Shown piece by piece: positions 1 through 8,814 of a stretch of 64,000 nt of DNA; the first letter of the stretch is position 1; each line of letters opens with the position of its first letter. Both the position numbers and the translations under genes were made by a program. The stretch comes from Roseicyclus sediminis. GTDB taxonomy: Bacteria; Pseudomonadota; Alphaproteobacteria; Rhodobacterales; Rhodobacteraceae. The stretch lies in contig NZ_JAOPHT010000004.1 of NCBI RefSeq assembly GCF_025515305.1, forward strand, positions 1-64,000. The letters run 5' to 3'. Under the pieces are notes generated by a model. It made no database searches, was not told the DNA's origin, and saw nothing but the letters and a program-made list of their open reading frames with translations.

Positions 1-75
1 GAACCGGCCGCCGCCGCCGCCCCGGCAGAGGCCAGTGGCGCCGCAGCGCCCCGAACGGGGACCGAGGGGACATGA
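1..75 (+). CDS. tatB: Sec-independent translocase TatB, C-terminal end (partial)
   Basis: Only the last 24 codons are inside the window, ending in TGA at 73-75. The visible peptide is Ala/Pro/Glu-rich, which fits the disordered tail of TatB in alphaproteobacteria but carries no diagnostic motif. The assignment rests on position: the stop overlaps the tatC start as ATGA (72-75), the usual tatB-tatC arrangement. TatB with TatC forms the receptor for twin-arginine precursors at the inner membrane. It could in principle be another gene with a low-complexity tail. Confidence 0.6.
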   Translation, partial: EPAAAAAPAEASGAAAPRTGTEGT

Positions 76-938
76 GCGCCGAAGACCCCATCGAGGACAG
101 CTCCGCCCCGCTGATCGAGCACCTGGCCGAGCTTCGGACCCGGCTGATCCGGTCGGTGCTGGCCTTCGTGATCGCCATGGTCGCCTGCTTCACCGTGGCC
201 GAGCCGATCCTCAACTTCATCTCCCAGCCGCTCGCCGATGTCCTGCGCGCCCGTGGCGAGGATGCGCGCCTGATCTTCACCGCGCCGCAGGAGAAGTTCT
301 TCGTCCTGATCCGGATCTCGATCGTGGCGGGCTTCGCGGTGTCCTTCCCGATCATCGCGCACCAGCTCTGGCGCTTCGTGGCACCCGGTCTCTACCGGTC
401 CGAGAAATCGGCGATCCTGCCCTTTCTCGTCGCCTCGCCCTTGCTGTTCATGATGGGTGCGGCCTTCGCCCACTACGTCGTGACGCCGCTGGCGATGAAC
501 TTCTTCATCGGCTTCTCCGATGCGATCCCCGCGCTCGCCAACCTCGTGGCGGGTGACGGGACCTTCAGCAATCCCGATGCCGGCGCCAATGAGCTGCAGA
601 CGGTCTTCCTCGGGTCGATCCGGGAATCGCTCGATCTCGCGCTCAAGTTCATCTTCGCCTTCGGGCTCTGCTTCCAGCTTCCTGTCCTGCTGACGCTGCT
701 CGGCAAGGCGGGGCTGGTTTCGGCCGAGGGGCTGGGGAACGTGCGCAAATACGCGGTCGTCGGCATTCTCGTGCTCGCCGCGCTCGTGACGCCGCCCGAC
801 GTCATCACGCAGATCATCCTCTTCACGGTCGTCTACGCGCTCTACGAGGTGTCGATCCAGCTTGTGCGCATGGTCGAACGCAGCCGCAACCGCCGCCTGC
901 GCGAAGAAGGCATCCTCGAAGAGGGCGAGGAGTTCTGA
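72..938 (+). CDS. tatC: Twin-arginine translocase subunit TatC
   Basis: TatC is the multi-spanning inner-membrane core of the Tat system and recognises the RR signal peptide of folded precursors. The 288-residue product starts with the family signature around the first helix (HLAELRTRL, residues about 17-25), has the conserved PQEKFF loop near residue 76, and shows about six hydrophobic segments. The N-terminal cytoplasmic tail and charged C-terminus (RNRRLREEG) are typical. The start is fixed by the ATGA overlap with the upstream gene. Length is slightly above the 250-270 usual for the family because of the first periplasmic loops. Confidence 0.96.
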   Translation: MSAEDPIEDSSAPLIEHLAELRTRLIRSVLAFVIAMVACFTVAEPILNFISQPLADVLRARGEDARLIFTAPQEKFFVLIRISIVAGFAVSFPIIAHQLWRFVAPGLYRSEKSAILPFLVASPLLFMMGAAFAHYVVTPLAMNFFIGFSDAIPALANLVAGDGTFSNPDAGANELQTVFLGSIRESLDLALKFIFAFGLCFQLPVLLTLLGKAGLVSAEGLGNVRKYAVVGILVLAALVTPPDVITQIILFTVVYALYEVSIQLVRMVERSRNRRLREEGILEEGEEF

Positions 939-946
939 GCCAGCCC

Positions 947-1786
947 ATGACCGAGGACGCGCTGACCCGCATCGCCGAGGCGCTGGAGCGCCTGCGCCCG
1001 CCGCCCGCCCGCACGCCCGAATGGGCGGACGCGGAGGCCTTCGTCTGGCACGCGGACCCCGACCGGCTGGACCCCGTGCCCCGGGTGAACCGGGTAGAGC
1101 TGCCGCTGCTTCTGGGGATCGACCGGTCGCGCGACACGCTGCTGCAGAACACCCGCCAGTTCGCCGCCGGCCTGCCCGCGAACAACGCGCTTCTCTGGGG
1201 CGCGCGCGGGATGGGAAAATCCTCGCTCGTGAAGGCCGTGCACGCGGCGGTCGCCGCCGAGACGCCCGGCCTCGTGCTGGTGGAAATGCAGCGCGAGGAT
1301 CTGCCGTCGATCGCGCGGCTGCTGACGCTCCTGCGCGCCGCACCGGCGCGGGTGATCCTTTTCTGCGACGATCTCTCGTTCAGCCACGACGACCAGCACT
1401 ACAAGTCGCTGAAGGCCGTTCTTGACGGCGGCGTGGAGGGGCGGCCCGAGAACGTGGTGTTCTACGCAACCTCGAACCGGCGCCACCTGATGCCGCGCGA
1501 CATGATCGAGAACGAGCGTTCCTCGGCGATCAATCCCTCGGAGGCGGTGGAGGAAAAGGTCTCGCTTTCGGATCGGTTCGGCCTCTGGCTGGGGTTCCAC
1601 CCCTGCAGCCAGGACGAATACCTCGACATGATCCGGGGCTATTGCGAGGCCTACGGGGTGGACGTGGACGACGAGACGATGCGCGCCGAGGCGATCGAAT
1701 GGCAGGCGACACGGGGCGCCCGTTCGGGGCGCGTGGCCTGGCAGTTCTTCACCGATCTGGCCGGCCGGCACGGGGTGCGGATCTAG
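947..1786 (+). CDS. DUF815-family ATP-binding protein
   Basis: This 279-residue P-loop protein has Walker A GARGMGKS at residues 85-92 and a Walker B-like segment ILFCDD at about 137-142, followed by a sensor-like YATSNRRHL stretch. This is the layout of the DUF815 family of AAA+-like ATPases. Members are widespread in proteobacteria but have no agreed function. It lies 8 bases after tatC on the same strand and is probably cotranscribed, but nothing ties it to Tat export. Convergent to the AlkB-type gene. Confidence 0.85.
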   Translation: MTEDALTRIAEALERLRPPPARTPEWADAEAFVWHADPDRLDPVPRVNRVELPLLLGIDRSRDTLLQNTRQFAAGLPANNALLWGARGMGKSSLVKAVHAAVAAETPGLVLVEMQREDLPSIARLLTLLRAAPARVILFCDDLSFSHDDQHYKSLKAVLDGGVEGRPENVVFYATSNRRHLMPRDMIENERSSAINPSEAVEEKVSLSDRFGLWLGFHPCSQDEYLDMIRGYCEAYGVDVDDETMRAEAIEWQATRGARSGRVAWQFFTDLAGRHGVRI

Positions 1787-1841
1787 CGGAATCGCGCAGC
1801 CCCTCCGGGGCCGCATTCCCCTTGCCTCGCCTTCGGCTCGG

Positions 1842-3068
1842 CTATTGAAGCATCCCCTGGACCCGCGCGATCAGCGCGGCATCGTCCGAGGCTGTCTCAA
1901 CGGGGGGCAGGGGGGCTGCTCCGGCCCGAGGGGGCGGCGTCGGTGACGCCTGGGTTTCGATCTCCTCCGGCACGGAAGGTGCCACGGCCGGTGCCGCCGG
2001 CTCCGGCGTCTGCCCGATCTCGCCCGCAGCGATGCGTGCCTCCACGGCCTCCATCACCTTCAGCGCACGGCGGTCCATGACCCGGTGCCAGACCGGCGGG
2101 ATCGTCGCCAGCATCGCCATGACGGGCAGCGACCAGGGCAGGATGGGGCCCTCGGCGCGCGCCGTCAGCCGGTCGTAGGGCCGGTCCGGATGCAGGTGAT
2201 GCTCGGAATGGGCGGGCGCGTTCATCATGAGGTAGCTGGAAAACCCGCGCGGCGCGTTCCAGCTGTGGTGCGGGCCGACCGGCTCGCGGCGCCCGGACGG
2301 AAGTTCCAGCCGCTGCAGGCCGTAGTGCTGGACATAGTCGGACATGAGGATCTGCCCGCCGGACAGAACCACGAGACCAAGATATGCCAGCAGACCCACG
2401 GGCCCCGCGATCAGCGCGGCGAGGATCAGGGCGAGGACCGTCCCGCCGACCCAGGCCCAGTACGGGTTGCGCCAGTGTCGCGGCGGGAGGCCCCGCGCCT
2501 CCAGCCGATCCTCCTCGCAGTCTAGGCCGGCGTGGAAGCCTTCGCGCCAGGCGCGGGGCAGGTAGCCCCAGAAGCTCTCGCCGGGCAGGGGCGTGTTGGG
2601 GTCGTCCGGTGTCCCGACATGGCGGTGGTGGACGAGGCGGTGGGCCGAGACATGGTGACCGAACCCCACCGAGACGTAGACCGCGGCTCCAAGTCGCCGG
2701 AGCCAGGGCTCGCGCCGGTGGATGAGTTCGTGCGCGTTGGGGTGGCTGACCTGGCCCATGAAGGAGGCCGTCGCGAAGAAGAGGGCGATCTTCTGCCCGA
2801 TGCCGAGACCGGGCGCGGCCAGCGCGACGAGAACCAGCGGCAAAAGCAGAAGGTGCCCGGCCGCGAGCGTGACGGACAGGCGGTTCGGCCAGGGCGCATG
2901 ATCGGCATCGTCCGGCGCGGGCGGGGCCAGCAGCCCGTCGAGCAGCGCCGCCACCAGCGTCAGCCAGACCAGCGCCATCACGGCGAAACCGCCCCAGGCC
3001 GTCGCCCCCAGCAACAGGAGCGCAAGCGGCGTCAGCGTCACGATGGCATAGCGGGCGATCAAGGGCAT
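1842..3068 (-). CDS. alkB: AlkB-type membrane alkane 1-monooxygenase
   Basis: A 408-residue membrane diiron hydroxylase. The histidine boxes are visible in order: HELIH, HRLVHHRHVGTPDDP, a DYVQHYGL element and HSEHHLHP. The HYG element and the GESFWGYLPR stretch after box 2 separate AlkB from fatty-acid desaturases. About five hydrophobic helices precede and separate the boxes. Known AlkB enzymes oxidise medium-chain n-alkanes at the terminal carbon using rubredoxin as electron donor. No rubredoxin gene is adjacent. The last 60 or so residues are a Pro/Ala-rich tail beyond the catalytic core. Substrate is unproven. Confidence 0.9.
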   Translation of the reverse strand: MPLIARYAIVTLTPLALLLLGATAWGGFAVMALVWLTLVAALLDGLLAPPAPDDADHAPWPNRLSVTLAAGHLLLLPLVLVALAAPGLGIGQKIALFFATASFMGQVSHPNAHELIHRREPWLRRLGAAVYVSVGFGHHVSAHRLVHHRHVGTPDDPNTPLPGESFWGYLPRAWREGFHAGLDCEEDRLEARGLPPRHWRNPYWAWVGGTVLALILAALIAGPVGLLAYLGLVVLSGGQILMSDYVQHYGLQRLELPSGRREPVGPHHSWNAPRGFSSYLMMNAPAHSEHHLHPDRPYDRLTARAEGPILPWSLPVMAMLATIPPVWHRVMDRRALKVMEAVEARIAAGEIGQTPEPAAPAVAPSVPEEIETQASPTPPPRAGAAPLPPVETASDDAALIARVQGMLQ

Positions 3069-3225
3069 TCGCGCGGGCTCCCTTCAAGGCGAGAGGATAG
3101 CTGCACCGGCAATCCGGCGAAAGCGTGGCGGCAACCGTTTGATCGACGGGCGAATGCCTGCACTTCCATCGCCGGGCGCGGCGTATTAGGTCAGGTCCAT
3201 CCGAGATCGAAAGGGTCCTCCGCGC

Positions 3226-4518
3226 ATGTCCTTCTTCCGCAAGCTCAAGGATCGCATGTTCAGGTCCTCCTCGAAACTCGACGAGGGGCTCGACGCGATC
3301 ATCGAGGAAGGCGCTGTCGAGGAGGGAGATGCGCCCGAAGCGCCGCCCGTGGCCCAGCCTGCGATGCCGCCGGAGAGGACCGAGGACAGCGCCCCAGCCG
3401 CCGAGACCCCGACCGCGTCGGAGGAGCCTCCCGCATCCGCCGCGCCGCCGCCGCCCGCCGAGCCTGCGCCGCCGGCACCGTCCCGGACCGAGCCAGGCGT
3501 CGAGGCCGAACCCGCCCCGCAGCCGGAGCCCGAGCCGACCGCCGCCGATGCAAGACCCCCGCTCGCCGCGCCCGACCTCGTGCCCGAGGACCTGCGCCTG
3601 GAGCCACAGGAAGCGCCCGCCGCGGAAACCCCGCGTCCGGGTCTCCTCGGCCGCCTGATGGGGCGAAGCGCCCCCGCCGCGCCGCGCCGGGCGCTCGACG
3701 ACGATATGCTGGAGCAGCTCGAGGAGTTGCTCATCGCCGCCGACATGGGCGTTGAGACGGCCATGCGCGTCACCGCGAACATGGCCGAAGGCCGTTATGG
3801 CCGCCTGATGAGCGCGCGCGACATCAAGGAGCTTCTCGCCCGCGAGGTCGCCCGCGTGATGGAGCCGGTGGCCCGGCCCATGCCGCTCTACCCCAAGAAA
3901 CCGCAGGTCGTGCTGGTCGTGGGCGTGAACGGCTCGGGCAAGACCACCACCATCGGTAAGCTCGCCAGCCAGTTCCGCGCCGCGGGCAAGACGGTCGTGA
4001 TCGCCGCGGGCGACACCTTCCGTGCCGCCGCCGTCGAGCAGCTCCAGGTGTGGGGCGAGCGCGCGGGCGTGCCCGTCCTGACCGCGCCCGAAGGTTCGGA
4101 CCCCGCCGCGCTCGCCTTCGACGCGATGGGCAAGGCCGAGGCGGACGGCGCCGACCTGCTGATGATCGACACCGCCGGGCGGCTGCAGAACCGGGCCGAC
4201 CTGATGGAGGAACTGGCCAAGATCGTGCGCGTGATCCGCAAGAAGGACCCCGACGCGCCGCACAACACGCTCCTCGTGCTTGACGCCACGACGGGTCAGA
4301 ACGCGCTGAGCCAGGTCAAGACCTTCCAGGAGATGGCAGATGTCACGGGCCTCGTGATGACAAAGCTCGACGGCACGGCGAAGGGCGGCGTGCTCGTGGC
4401 GCTCGCCGACCGCTTCGGCCTGCCGATCCATGCCATCGGCGTGGGCGAGCAGATCGACGACCTCGCCCCCTTCGACCCCGAGGAATTCGCCGCCGCGCTG
4501 GTGGGCCTCGAGGACTGA
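3226..4518 (+). CDS. ftsY: Signal recognition particle receptor FtsY
   Basis: FtsY is the membrane-associated GTPase that docks SRP-ribosome complexes. The 430-residue product has an acidic Pro/Ala/Glu-rich N-terminal A domain (about 20-140), a helical N domain from about 155, and a G domain with G1 VNGSGKTTT (about 234-242), the DTAGR motif near 315 and TKLDGTAKGG near 383. The basic amphipathic start (MSFFRKLKDRMF) suits lipid contact. The A domain is low complexity and explains several long shadow frames on the other strand. Confidence 0.97.
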   Translation: MSFFRKLKDRMFRSSSKLDEGLDAIIEEGAVEEGDAPEAPPVAQPAMPPERTEDSAPAAETPTASEEPPASAAPPPPAEPAPPAPSRTEPGVEAEPAPQPEPEPTAADARPPLAAPDLVPEDLRLEPQEAPAAETPRPGLLGRLMGRSAPAAPRRALDDDMLEQLEELLIAADMGVETAMRVTANMAEGRYGRLMSARDIKELLAREVARVMEPVARPMPLYPKKPQVVLVVGVNGSGKTTTIGKLASQFRAAGKTVVIAAGDTFRAAAVEQLQVWGERAGVPVLTAPEGSDPAALAFDAMGKAEADGADLLMIDTAGRLQNRADLMEELAKIVRVIRKKDPDAPHNTLLVLDATTGQNALSQVKTFQEMADVTGLVMTKLDGTAKGGVLVALADRFGLPIHAIGVGEQIDDLAPFDPEEFAAALVGLED

Positions 4519-4543
4519 GGCGGCGCGGGCGGGGTAGACGCTA

Positions 4544-5446
4544 TTGGGTGACTGGATCGTCTCCATCGAGGGGACCGAGGCTGGCGCGCGCCTGGCGCTC
4601 GTCCTCGCGCTTCTCGCGGCCGTGCTTCACGCGGTCTTCGGCGCGTTGCAGAAGGGGCGGCATGACCCGCTGCTTGCGCGCGGCGTGATCGACGCGTCCT
4701 ATGGCCTTATGGCCGCTCCCTTCGCCCTGTTCGTGGTGCCCTGGCCCGAGCCGCACATGTGGCCCATCTTCGCCGGCGCCTTCGTGATCCATGCGTTCTA
4801 CAAGTGGACGACGCTGGCCGCCTATCGGCGCGGCGCCTACACCGTGGTCTATCCCGTGATGCGCGGGACGGGACCGCTTTTCACCGTGATCGGCGCCTGG
4901 CTCGTCTTCGGCGAGACCTTCGCCGGCGTCCAATGGCTGGGGGTCGCGGTTCTGCTCGCGGGGCTCTATGGCCTTGCACTCTACAACATGGCGCGCATCA
5001 CGGTCGCGCGAGAGACGCTGGTGCCCGCCTTGTGGTTCGCGGTACTGACGGGCCTCTTCGTGGCGCTCTACACGACCTACGACGCCTACGGCATCCGGGC
5101 CACCGCCGACCCGTTCACGTTCCTCGCATGGTTCTTCTTCATCGACGGGATGCTCTACCCGTTCCTCGCCTGGGCTTTCTGGCGGCGCCTGCCGGAGAAG
5201 CCGCCATTGGGGCCGCTGGCCCTGCGTGGCGTCTTCGGTGGCCTCGTGGCCTTCGCCTCCTTCGGCTCGGTCATGCTGGCCACCCGTCTCGACCAGGTGG
5301 GCGAGGCCGCCGTCCTGCGCGAGACCTCGACGGTTTTCGCCGCCGGCATCGGCTGGTTGTTCCTGAAGGAGAGCATCGGACCGGTCCGCCTCGTGCTCAT
5401 GGGGTTGATCGCGGCGGGTGCGGTGATAGTTGAGGCAGGGGGATAA
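4544..5446 (+). CDS. EamA/DMT-superfamily membrane transporter
   Basis: A 300-residue hydrophobic protein with about ten predicted helices arranged as two similar halves (GALQKGRHDPLL in the first, ALRGVFGGLVAFASFGSVMLA in the second). This is the drug/metabolite transporter (EamA) pattern. The start is a TTG at 4544, 25 bases after the ftsY stop. No ATG is in frame nearby. The substrate cannot be read from sequence. It is followed 9 bases later by yciB, so the two are probably cotranscribed. Confidence 0.85.
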   Translation: MGDWIVSIEGTEAGARLALVLALLAAVLHAVFGALQKGRHDPLLARGVIDASYGLMAAPFALFVVPWPEPHMWPIFAGAFVIHAFYKWTTLAAYRRGAYTVVYPVMRGTGPLFTVIGAWLVFGETFAGVQWLGVAVLLAGLYGLALYNMARITVARETLVPALWFAVLTGLFVALYTTYDAYGIRATADPFTFLAWFFFIDGMLYPFLAWAFWRRLPEKPPLGPLALRGVFGGLVAFASFGSVMLATRLDQVGEAAVLRETSTVFAAGIGWLFLKESIGPVRLVLMGLIAAGAVIVEAGG

Positions 5447-5455
5447 GGGGTCCAC

Positions 5456-6082
5456 ATGTCCGACAAACCGCTCAATCCGTGGCTGAAGACCGGGCTCGAA
5501 CTCGGACCGCCGATCCTGTTCTTCATCGCCTACATGCGGCTGCAGGACACGACGCTGACGATCGGGGGGACCGAATACGACGGCTTCATCATCGTCACGG
5601 CCGCTTTCGTGCCGATCCTGCTGGCCTCCATCGCCGTGCTGTGGAAGCTCACCGGCCAGATCAGCCGCATCCAGGTCTTCACCGCCATCATGGTCGTCGT
5701 CTTCGGCGGCCTGACCGTCTGGCTGAACGACGAGCGCTTCTTCAAGATGAAGACGACGCTGGTCTACGGCTTCTTCGCGGTCATGCTCGGGATCGGGCTC
5801 TTGCGCGGACAATCGTGGCTGAAGTTCCTGATGGGAGAGCTTCTGCCGATGCGCCACGAGGGGTGGATGATCCTGACCAGGCGGATCGCCGGGGCCTTCG
5901 CGTTCATGGCCACCGCCAACGAGGTCGTCTGGCGCACGCAATCGACGGAGTTCTGGGTGACCTTCGAGACCTTCGGGCTGCCCGCCTTCCTCTTCGCCGT
6001 CTTCATGAGCCAGGCCAAGCTGATCGAGCGCTACGCCCTCACTTCGGGCGACGGGGGGCAGGACGGCCCGGGGACGACCTAG
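5456..6082 (+). CDS. yciB: Inner membrane-spanning protein YciB / septation protein A family
   Basis: A 208-residue polytopic protein with about five helices and the YciB/IspZ signature region ([15 protein letters not shown], about 92-106). Family members contribute to cell-envelope integrity and septation in enterics; the mechanism is not known. The last 44 bases overlap the 3' end of the convergent rluB gene (6039-6082), so the two mRNAs are antisense at their ends. Confidence 0.9.
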   Translation: MSDKPLNPWLKTGLELGPPILFFIAYMRLQDTTLTIGGTEYDGFIIVTAAFVPILLASIAVLWKLTGQISRIQVFTAIMVVVFGGLTVWLNDERFFKMKTTLVYGFFAVMLGIGLLRGQSWLKFLMGELLPMRHEGWMILTRRIAGAFAFMATANEVVWRTQSTEFWVTFETFGLPAFLFAVFMSQAKLIERYALTSGDGGQDGPGTT

Positions 6083-6911
6083 ACGCGCCCCTTGCCGCCG
6101 GTTTCCCGCCGGTCTTCTGGCCCGGTTTCTGGCTCGGTTTCTGGCCTTGCCTCGACCCCGGTGCCCGCGCTCCGGCGTGGCCCTCCACAAGCTCGGGCAT
6201 CCCCAACTGGTCGGCCATGACGCGGGGGCGGACCTCCTCCACCTCGCCGGCCTTCAGCTCGCCCAGCCGGAAAGGCCCGTAGGAAACGCGCAGAAGCCGG
6301 CTCACCTCGAAGCCAAGCTCGCCGAGCGCGCGGCGGATCTCGCGGTTCTTGCCCTCGCGCAATCCGATCGTCAGCCAGGCATTCGCCCCCTGCTGGCGGT
6401 CCATCGTCACCTGCATCGGCTGGTAGCGCACGCCCTCGACCTCGATCCCCCGCCGCAGCGGTTCGAGAGCGGCATCGTCCGGCGTGCCCTTGATCCGCAC
6501 CCGGTACTTGCGCAGCCAGCCTGTGCTGGGCAGTTCCAGCCGCCGCTTGATCTCCCCGTCATTGGTCAGGAGGAGGAGACCCTCGGACGTGAGGTCGAGG
6601 CGACCGATGCTCATCACCCGCGGCATCCCTTCGGGCAGCGCGTCGAACACCGTCTTGCGCCCCTTCTCGTCGGAGGTCGTCGTCACCAGCCCCGCGGGCT
6701 TGTGGTAGAGCCACAGGCGCGGACGGTCGGGTGCGGCGAGCGCCTTGCCGTCGACGGTGACCTTGTCCGAGGCCGTCACGTTCAGCGCGGGACTTGCGAT
6801 CACCTTGCCGTTCACCGTGACGCGGCCCGCCTCGATCATGCGCTCCGCCTCCCGGCGCGAGGCGATCCCGGCGCGGCTCAGAACCTTGGCGATGCGGTCT
6901 CCGTCGGTCAT
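6039..6911 (-). CDS. rluB: rRNA pseudouridine synthase, RluB/RsuA family
   Basis: A 290-residue enzyme with an N-terminal S4 RNA-binding domain (about 1-60) and a RsuA/RluB catalytic domain containing the active-site Asp in [15 protein letters not shown] (about 102-116). Family members isomerise a uridine in 23S (RluB) or 16S (RsuA) rRNA; closeness to RluB is my judgement from length and domain order. The C-terminus is a Lys/Arg/Gln/Pro-rich tail of about 45 residues, common in alphaproteobacterial RluB. That tail is the part overlapping yciB antisense. Confidence 0.9.
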   Translation of the reverse strand: MTDGDRIAKVLSRAGIASRREAERMIEAGRVTVNGKVIASPALNVTASDKVTVDGKALAAPDRPRLWLYHKPAGLVTTTSDEKGRKTVFDALPEGMPRVMSIGRLDLTSEGLLLLTNDGEIKRRLELPSTGWLRKYRVRIKGTPDDAALEPLRRGIEVEGVRYQPMQVTMDRQQGANAWLTIGLREGKNREIRRALGELGFEVSRLLRVSYGPFRLGELKAGEVEEVRPRVMADQLGMPELVEGHAGARAPGSRQGQKPSQKPGQKTGGKPAARGASRSSPGRPAPRRPK

Positions 6912-6963
6912 GGGCCTGCCCTAGCGGTTTGACAGCGCCGGGAAAAGCGGCAAGTGGAGGCGC

Positions 6964-7416
6964 ATGAGCGGATTTGTGAGCTTCATGGACGCAGCGCTTG
7001 CCGAGGCGCGGGCCGCCGCATCCCGCGGCGAGGTTCCGGTCGGCGCGGTCGTGGTGAAGGACGGCACGGTGATCGCACGCGCCGGCAACCGGATGCGCGA
7101 GCTGACCGATCCGACGGCGCATGCCGAAATGCTGGCGATCCGCGCGGCCTGCGCGGCGCTTGGCACGGAACGGCTGACGGGCTGCGATCTCTGGGTCACG
7201 TTGGAGCCCTGCCCGGCCTGCGCGGGGGCCATAGCCGCGGCGCGCCTCTCGCGGCTCTATTACGGTGCGGGTGATCCGAAGTCGGGCGGTGTCGCCCACG
7301 GGCCCCGCGTCTTCGACCACCCTCAGGCCCATTGGTCCCCGGAGGTCTATGGCGGGATCGGGGAGGAGGCTTCGGCGTCCCTCATGCGAGACTTCTTTTC
7401 GGGGCGGCGGGGGTAG
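6964..7416 (+). CDS. tadA: tRNA(adenine34) deaminase TadA
   Basis: TadA converts A34 to inosine in tRNA-Arg(ACG). The 150-residue product has the zinc site of the cytidine/deoxycytidylate deaminase fold: HAE at residues 53-55 (His ligand and catalytic Glu) and PCPAC with Cys83 and Cys86. A GTGGAGG ribosome-binding site sits just before the ATG. It is divergent from rluB with 52 bases between starts, so promoters for both must lie in or overlap that gap. Confidence 0.95.
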   Translation: MSGFVSFMDAALAEARAAASRGEVPVGAVVVKDGTVIARAGNRMRELTDPTAHAEMLAIRAACAALGTERLTGCDLWVTLEPCPACAGAIAAARLSRLYYGAGDPKSGGVAHGPRVFDHPQAHWSPEVYGGIGEEASASLMRDFFSGRRG

Positions 7417-7499
7417 CGCGCGTCCGGGGGCCCCCTCCGGGGACCGCCCGGCCACGCGCTTCGGGGGCTCTGCCCCCGGCGCCGCGTGGCGGCGCTCCC

Positions 7500-7522
7500 C
7501 CGGAGTTTCTGGCCAGGATGAA
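7500..7522 (+). repeat. 23-bp intergenic repeat, copy A
   Basis: Matches copy B (7674-7696, opposite orientation) at 20 of 23 positions; the shared right part is GGCCAGGATGAA. It directly follows a GC-rich block with the text GGGGGCTCTGCCCCC. From memory, similar blocks ending in a GGCCA...GAA stretch are dispersed between genes of many Rhodobacteraceae, so this is probably a chromosomal repeat family rather than a local accident. Confidence 0.65.
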
Positions 7523-7673
7523 GGAGAGCGTAGGGTTTTCTTAACCACGATCTGCGAGTCTGTTTCTGCGCCGGAAGCTGGAGAGCGATCCGGCGTCCAG
7601 GGTGAAGCCCCCTGCTGCGGTTGCGGTCCGCGACGAGGATACGGCCGCAGCGGGGGGTGAGCCCCGCGTTGCG

Positions 7674-7696
7674 TTCATCCTGGCCGAAAACTCCCG
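7674..7696 (-). repeat. 23-bp intergenic repeat, copy B
   Basis: Inverted partner of the element at 7500-7522, 151 bases away. Three mismatches separate the copies, so a long stem between them is possible but would enclose a large loop. The pair lies between the tadA 3' end and the rnpB 3' end, two convergent transcription units. Confidence 0.65.
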
Positions 7697-7778
7697 CCGG
7701 AGGAATGTCTGAGCCCGCGCCTCCAGGCGCTGGCGAGGTAAACGGAACACGCCGCAGGCGTTCGCCTGAAACAGATAT

Positions 7779-8139
7779 GCGCGGAGGGCCTGTAAGCCGG
7801 ATTCTGTCCAAGGGGTTTCCCCCTCTGGATGGCCATTCCTCTGGACGTCCCGTTGCCGGGCGCCTCGAGCTGCCAACCCGGACCGCAGGGGTGAAGCGCC
7901 CCATAGCGCGGTCCCTATTCGGCATTGCTCCCGGTGGGGCTTGCCGTGCCGCTCCTGTTGCCAGTCGCGCGGTGGGCTCTTACCCCACCGTTTCACCGTC
8001 GCCCTGCATGCAGGGCGGTCTCTTCTCTGTGGCGCTTTCCGTCGGATCGCTCCGCCCGGGCGTTACCCGGCACCGTTGCTTCAGGGAGTCCGGACTTTCC
8101 TCGGACCTTTCGGCCCGCGGCCATCCGGCCCTCCGCGCC
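7779..8139 (-). ncRNA. rnpB: RNase P RNA (bacterial type A)
   Basis: Read on the minus strand, the sequence has the universal elements of M1 RNA in order: the P1-adjacent GAGGAAAGTCCGGACTCC, the P10-P11 core GGTGAAACGGTGGGGTAAGA followed by GCCCACCG, and ACAGAATCCGGCTTAC near the 3' end. The termini pair as helix P1 (GGCGCGGAGGGCC with GGCCCTCCGCGC). Length is about 360 nt, normal for alphaproteobacteria. It matures tRNA 5' ends with RnpA. Ends are set by P1 pairing and are good to a few bases. Confidence 0.96.
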
Positions 8140-8144
8140 ACCGC

Positions 8145-8173
8145 GACATAGGGTCTGCGGGGTGCCGCGTCAA
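8145..8173 (-). promoter_or_regulatory. Promoter of rnpB
   Basis: On the minus strand, TTGACG (8168-8173) and TATGTC (8145-8150) are spaced by 17 bases and sit 6-7 bases before the predicted 5' end of RNase P RNA. The -35 hexamer overlaps the stop codon of the upstream amidase gene. Confidence 0.6.
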
Positions 8174-8814
8174 TCGCGGAGCAGAGCCGCAGCGAGCGCG
8201 CAGTCGATGCCGTCCAGGGGGCCCTTCGCACCGGGGCGGAAGCGCAGGCGGAACGTCTCGAGGAGAAGTGCATCCTCCACCTCGGGGTAGCCGAAGGCCC
8301 GCGCATGGCGCCGGAAGGCATCGGCGTCGGGACAGGTGGGGGCTTCGCATTCCGGCCAGACCGCCATCCCCTGCCGCGCGAGGCGCAACCAGTCGAAGCG
8401 GGGGCCCGGATCGCGCTTGCGTCCCGGCGCCATGTCGGAATGGGCGATGACGCCGGAGGGCGGGATCGACCAGCGCGCGAGAATGCCGGCGAGGAGTCCT
8501 TCCAGCGCGTCCATGAGAGCTGCCGCGAATGGTGAGGCCCCGTCATTGTCGAGCTCGATCCCGATCGAGCGCGAGTTCACGTCGCCCCGGCCGCGCCATT
8601 GCCCGGCCCCCGCGTGCCAGGCGCGCAACTCTTCATCGACGAGTTGGACCACTTGTCCGTCGCGGGCGATCAGCCAATGGGCCGAGACCTCGCGCGCCGG
8701 ATCGCACAGCGCCCGTTTTGCCGAAGCGGCGTCGGGCATGGCCGTGTAGTGCAGGACCACGAGTTCGGGCCGCAGTCCATCCCTGCGCGGCCCGTGGTTG
8801 GGCGAGAGGTTCAC
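8170..8814 (-). CDS. N-acetylmuramoyl-L-alanine amidase (amidase_2 / AmpD-like)
   Basis: A 214-residue zinc amidase of the type that cuts the MurNAc-L-Ala bond. Visible features: first zinc His in VVLHYTAM (residue 22), HWLIARDG near 46, GRGDVNSRSIGIELDNDG near 75-92, a second His in GVIAHSDMAPGRKRDPG and a C-terminal peptidoglycan-binding-like helical part. No signal peptide is obvious, which favours cytoplasmic AmpD-like muropeptide recycling. It starts 4 bases inside the upstream lipoprotein gene (ATGA-type overlap), so the two are translationally coupled. Confidence 0.88.
   Translation of the reverse strand: MNLSPNHGPRRDGLRPELVVLHYTAMPDAASAKRALCDPAREVSAHWLIARDGQVVQLVDEELRAWHAGAGQWRGRGDVNSRSIGIELDNDGASPFAAALMDALEGLLAGILARWSIPPSGVIAHSDMAPGRKRDPGPRFDWLRLARQGMAVWPECEAPTCPDADAFRRHARAFGYPEVEDALLLETFRLRFRPGAKGPLDGIDCALAAALLRD

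Larger units (their letters stand above)
7417..7778. other. Intergenic region between tadA and rnpB
   Basis: About 360 bases without a convincing gene. It is GC-rich and full of short inverted repeats (for example around 7449-7490) and contains two diverged inverted copies of a 23-bp element annotated separately. A small hairpin at 7755-7768 (caggcg/cgcctg) lies just past the 3' end of rnpB and could end or trim that transcript. I see no tRNA, no promoter I would defend and no conserved peptide. Confidence 0.6.

Noticed and set aside
1897-4566. 889-residue minus-strand open frame
   Set aside because: It runs through alkB in the wrong frame and antisense to ftsY, is Arg/Gly/Ala-rich and lacks any domain. 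High-GC shadow.
4541-6190. 549-residue minus-strand open frame across the EamA and yciB genes
   Set aside because: Antisense to two clear membrane-protein genes with no family texture; a shadow of codon bias.
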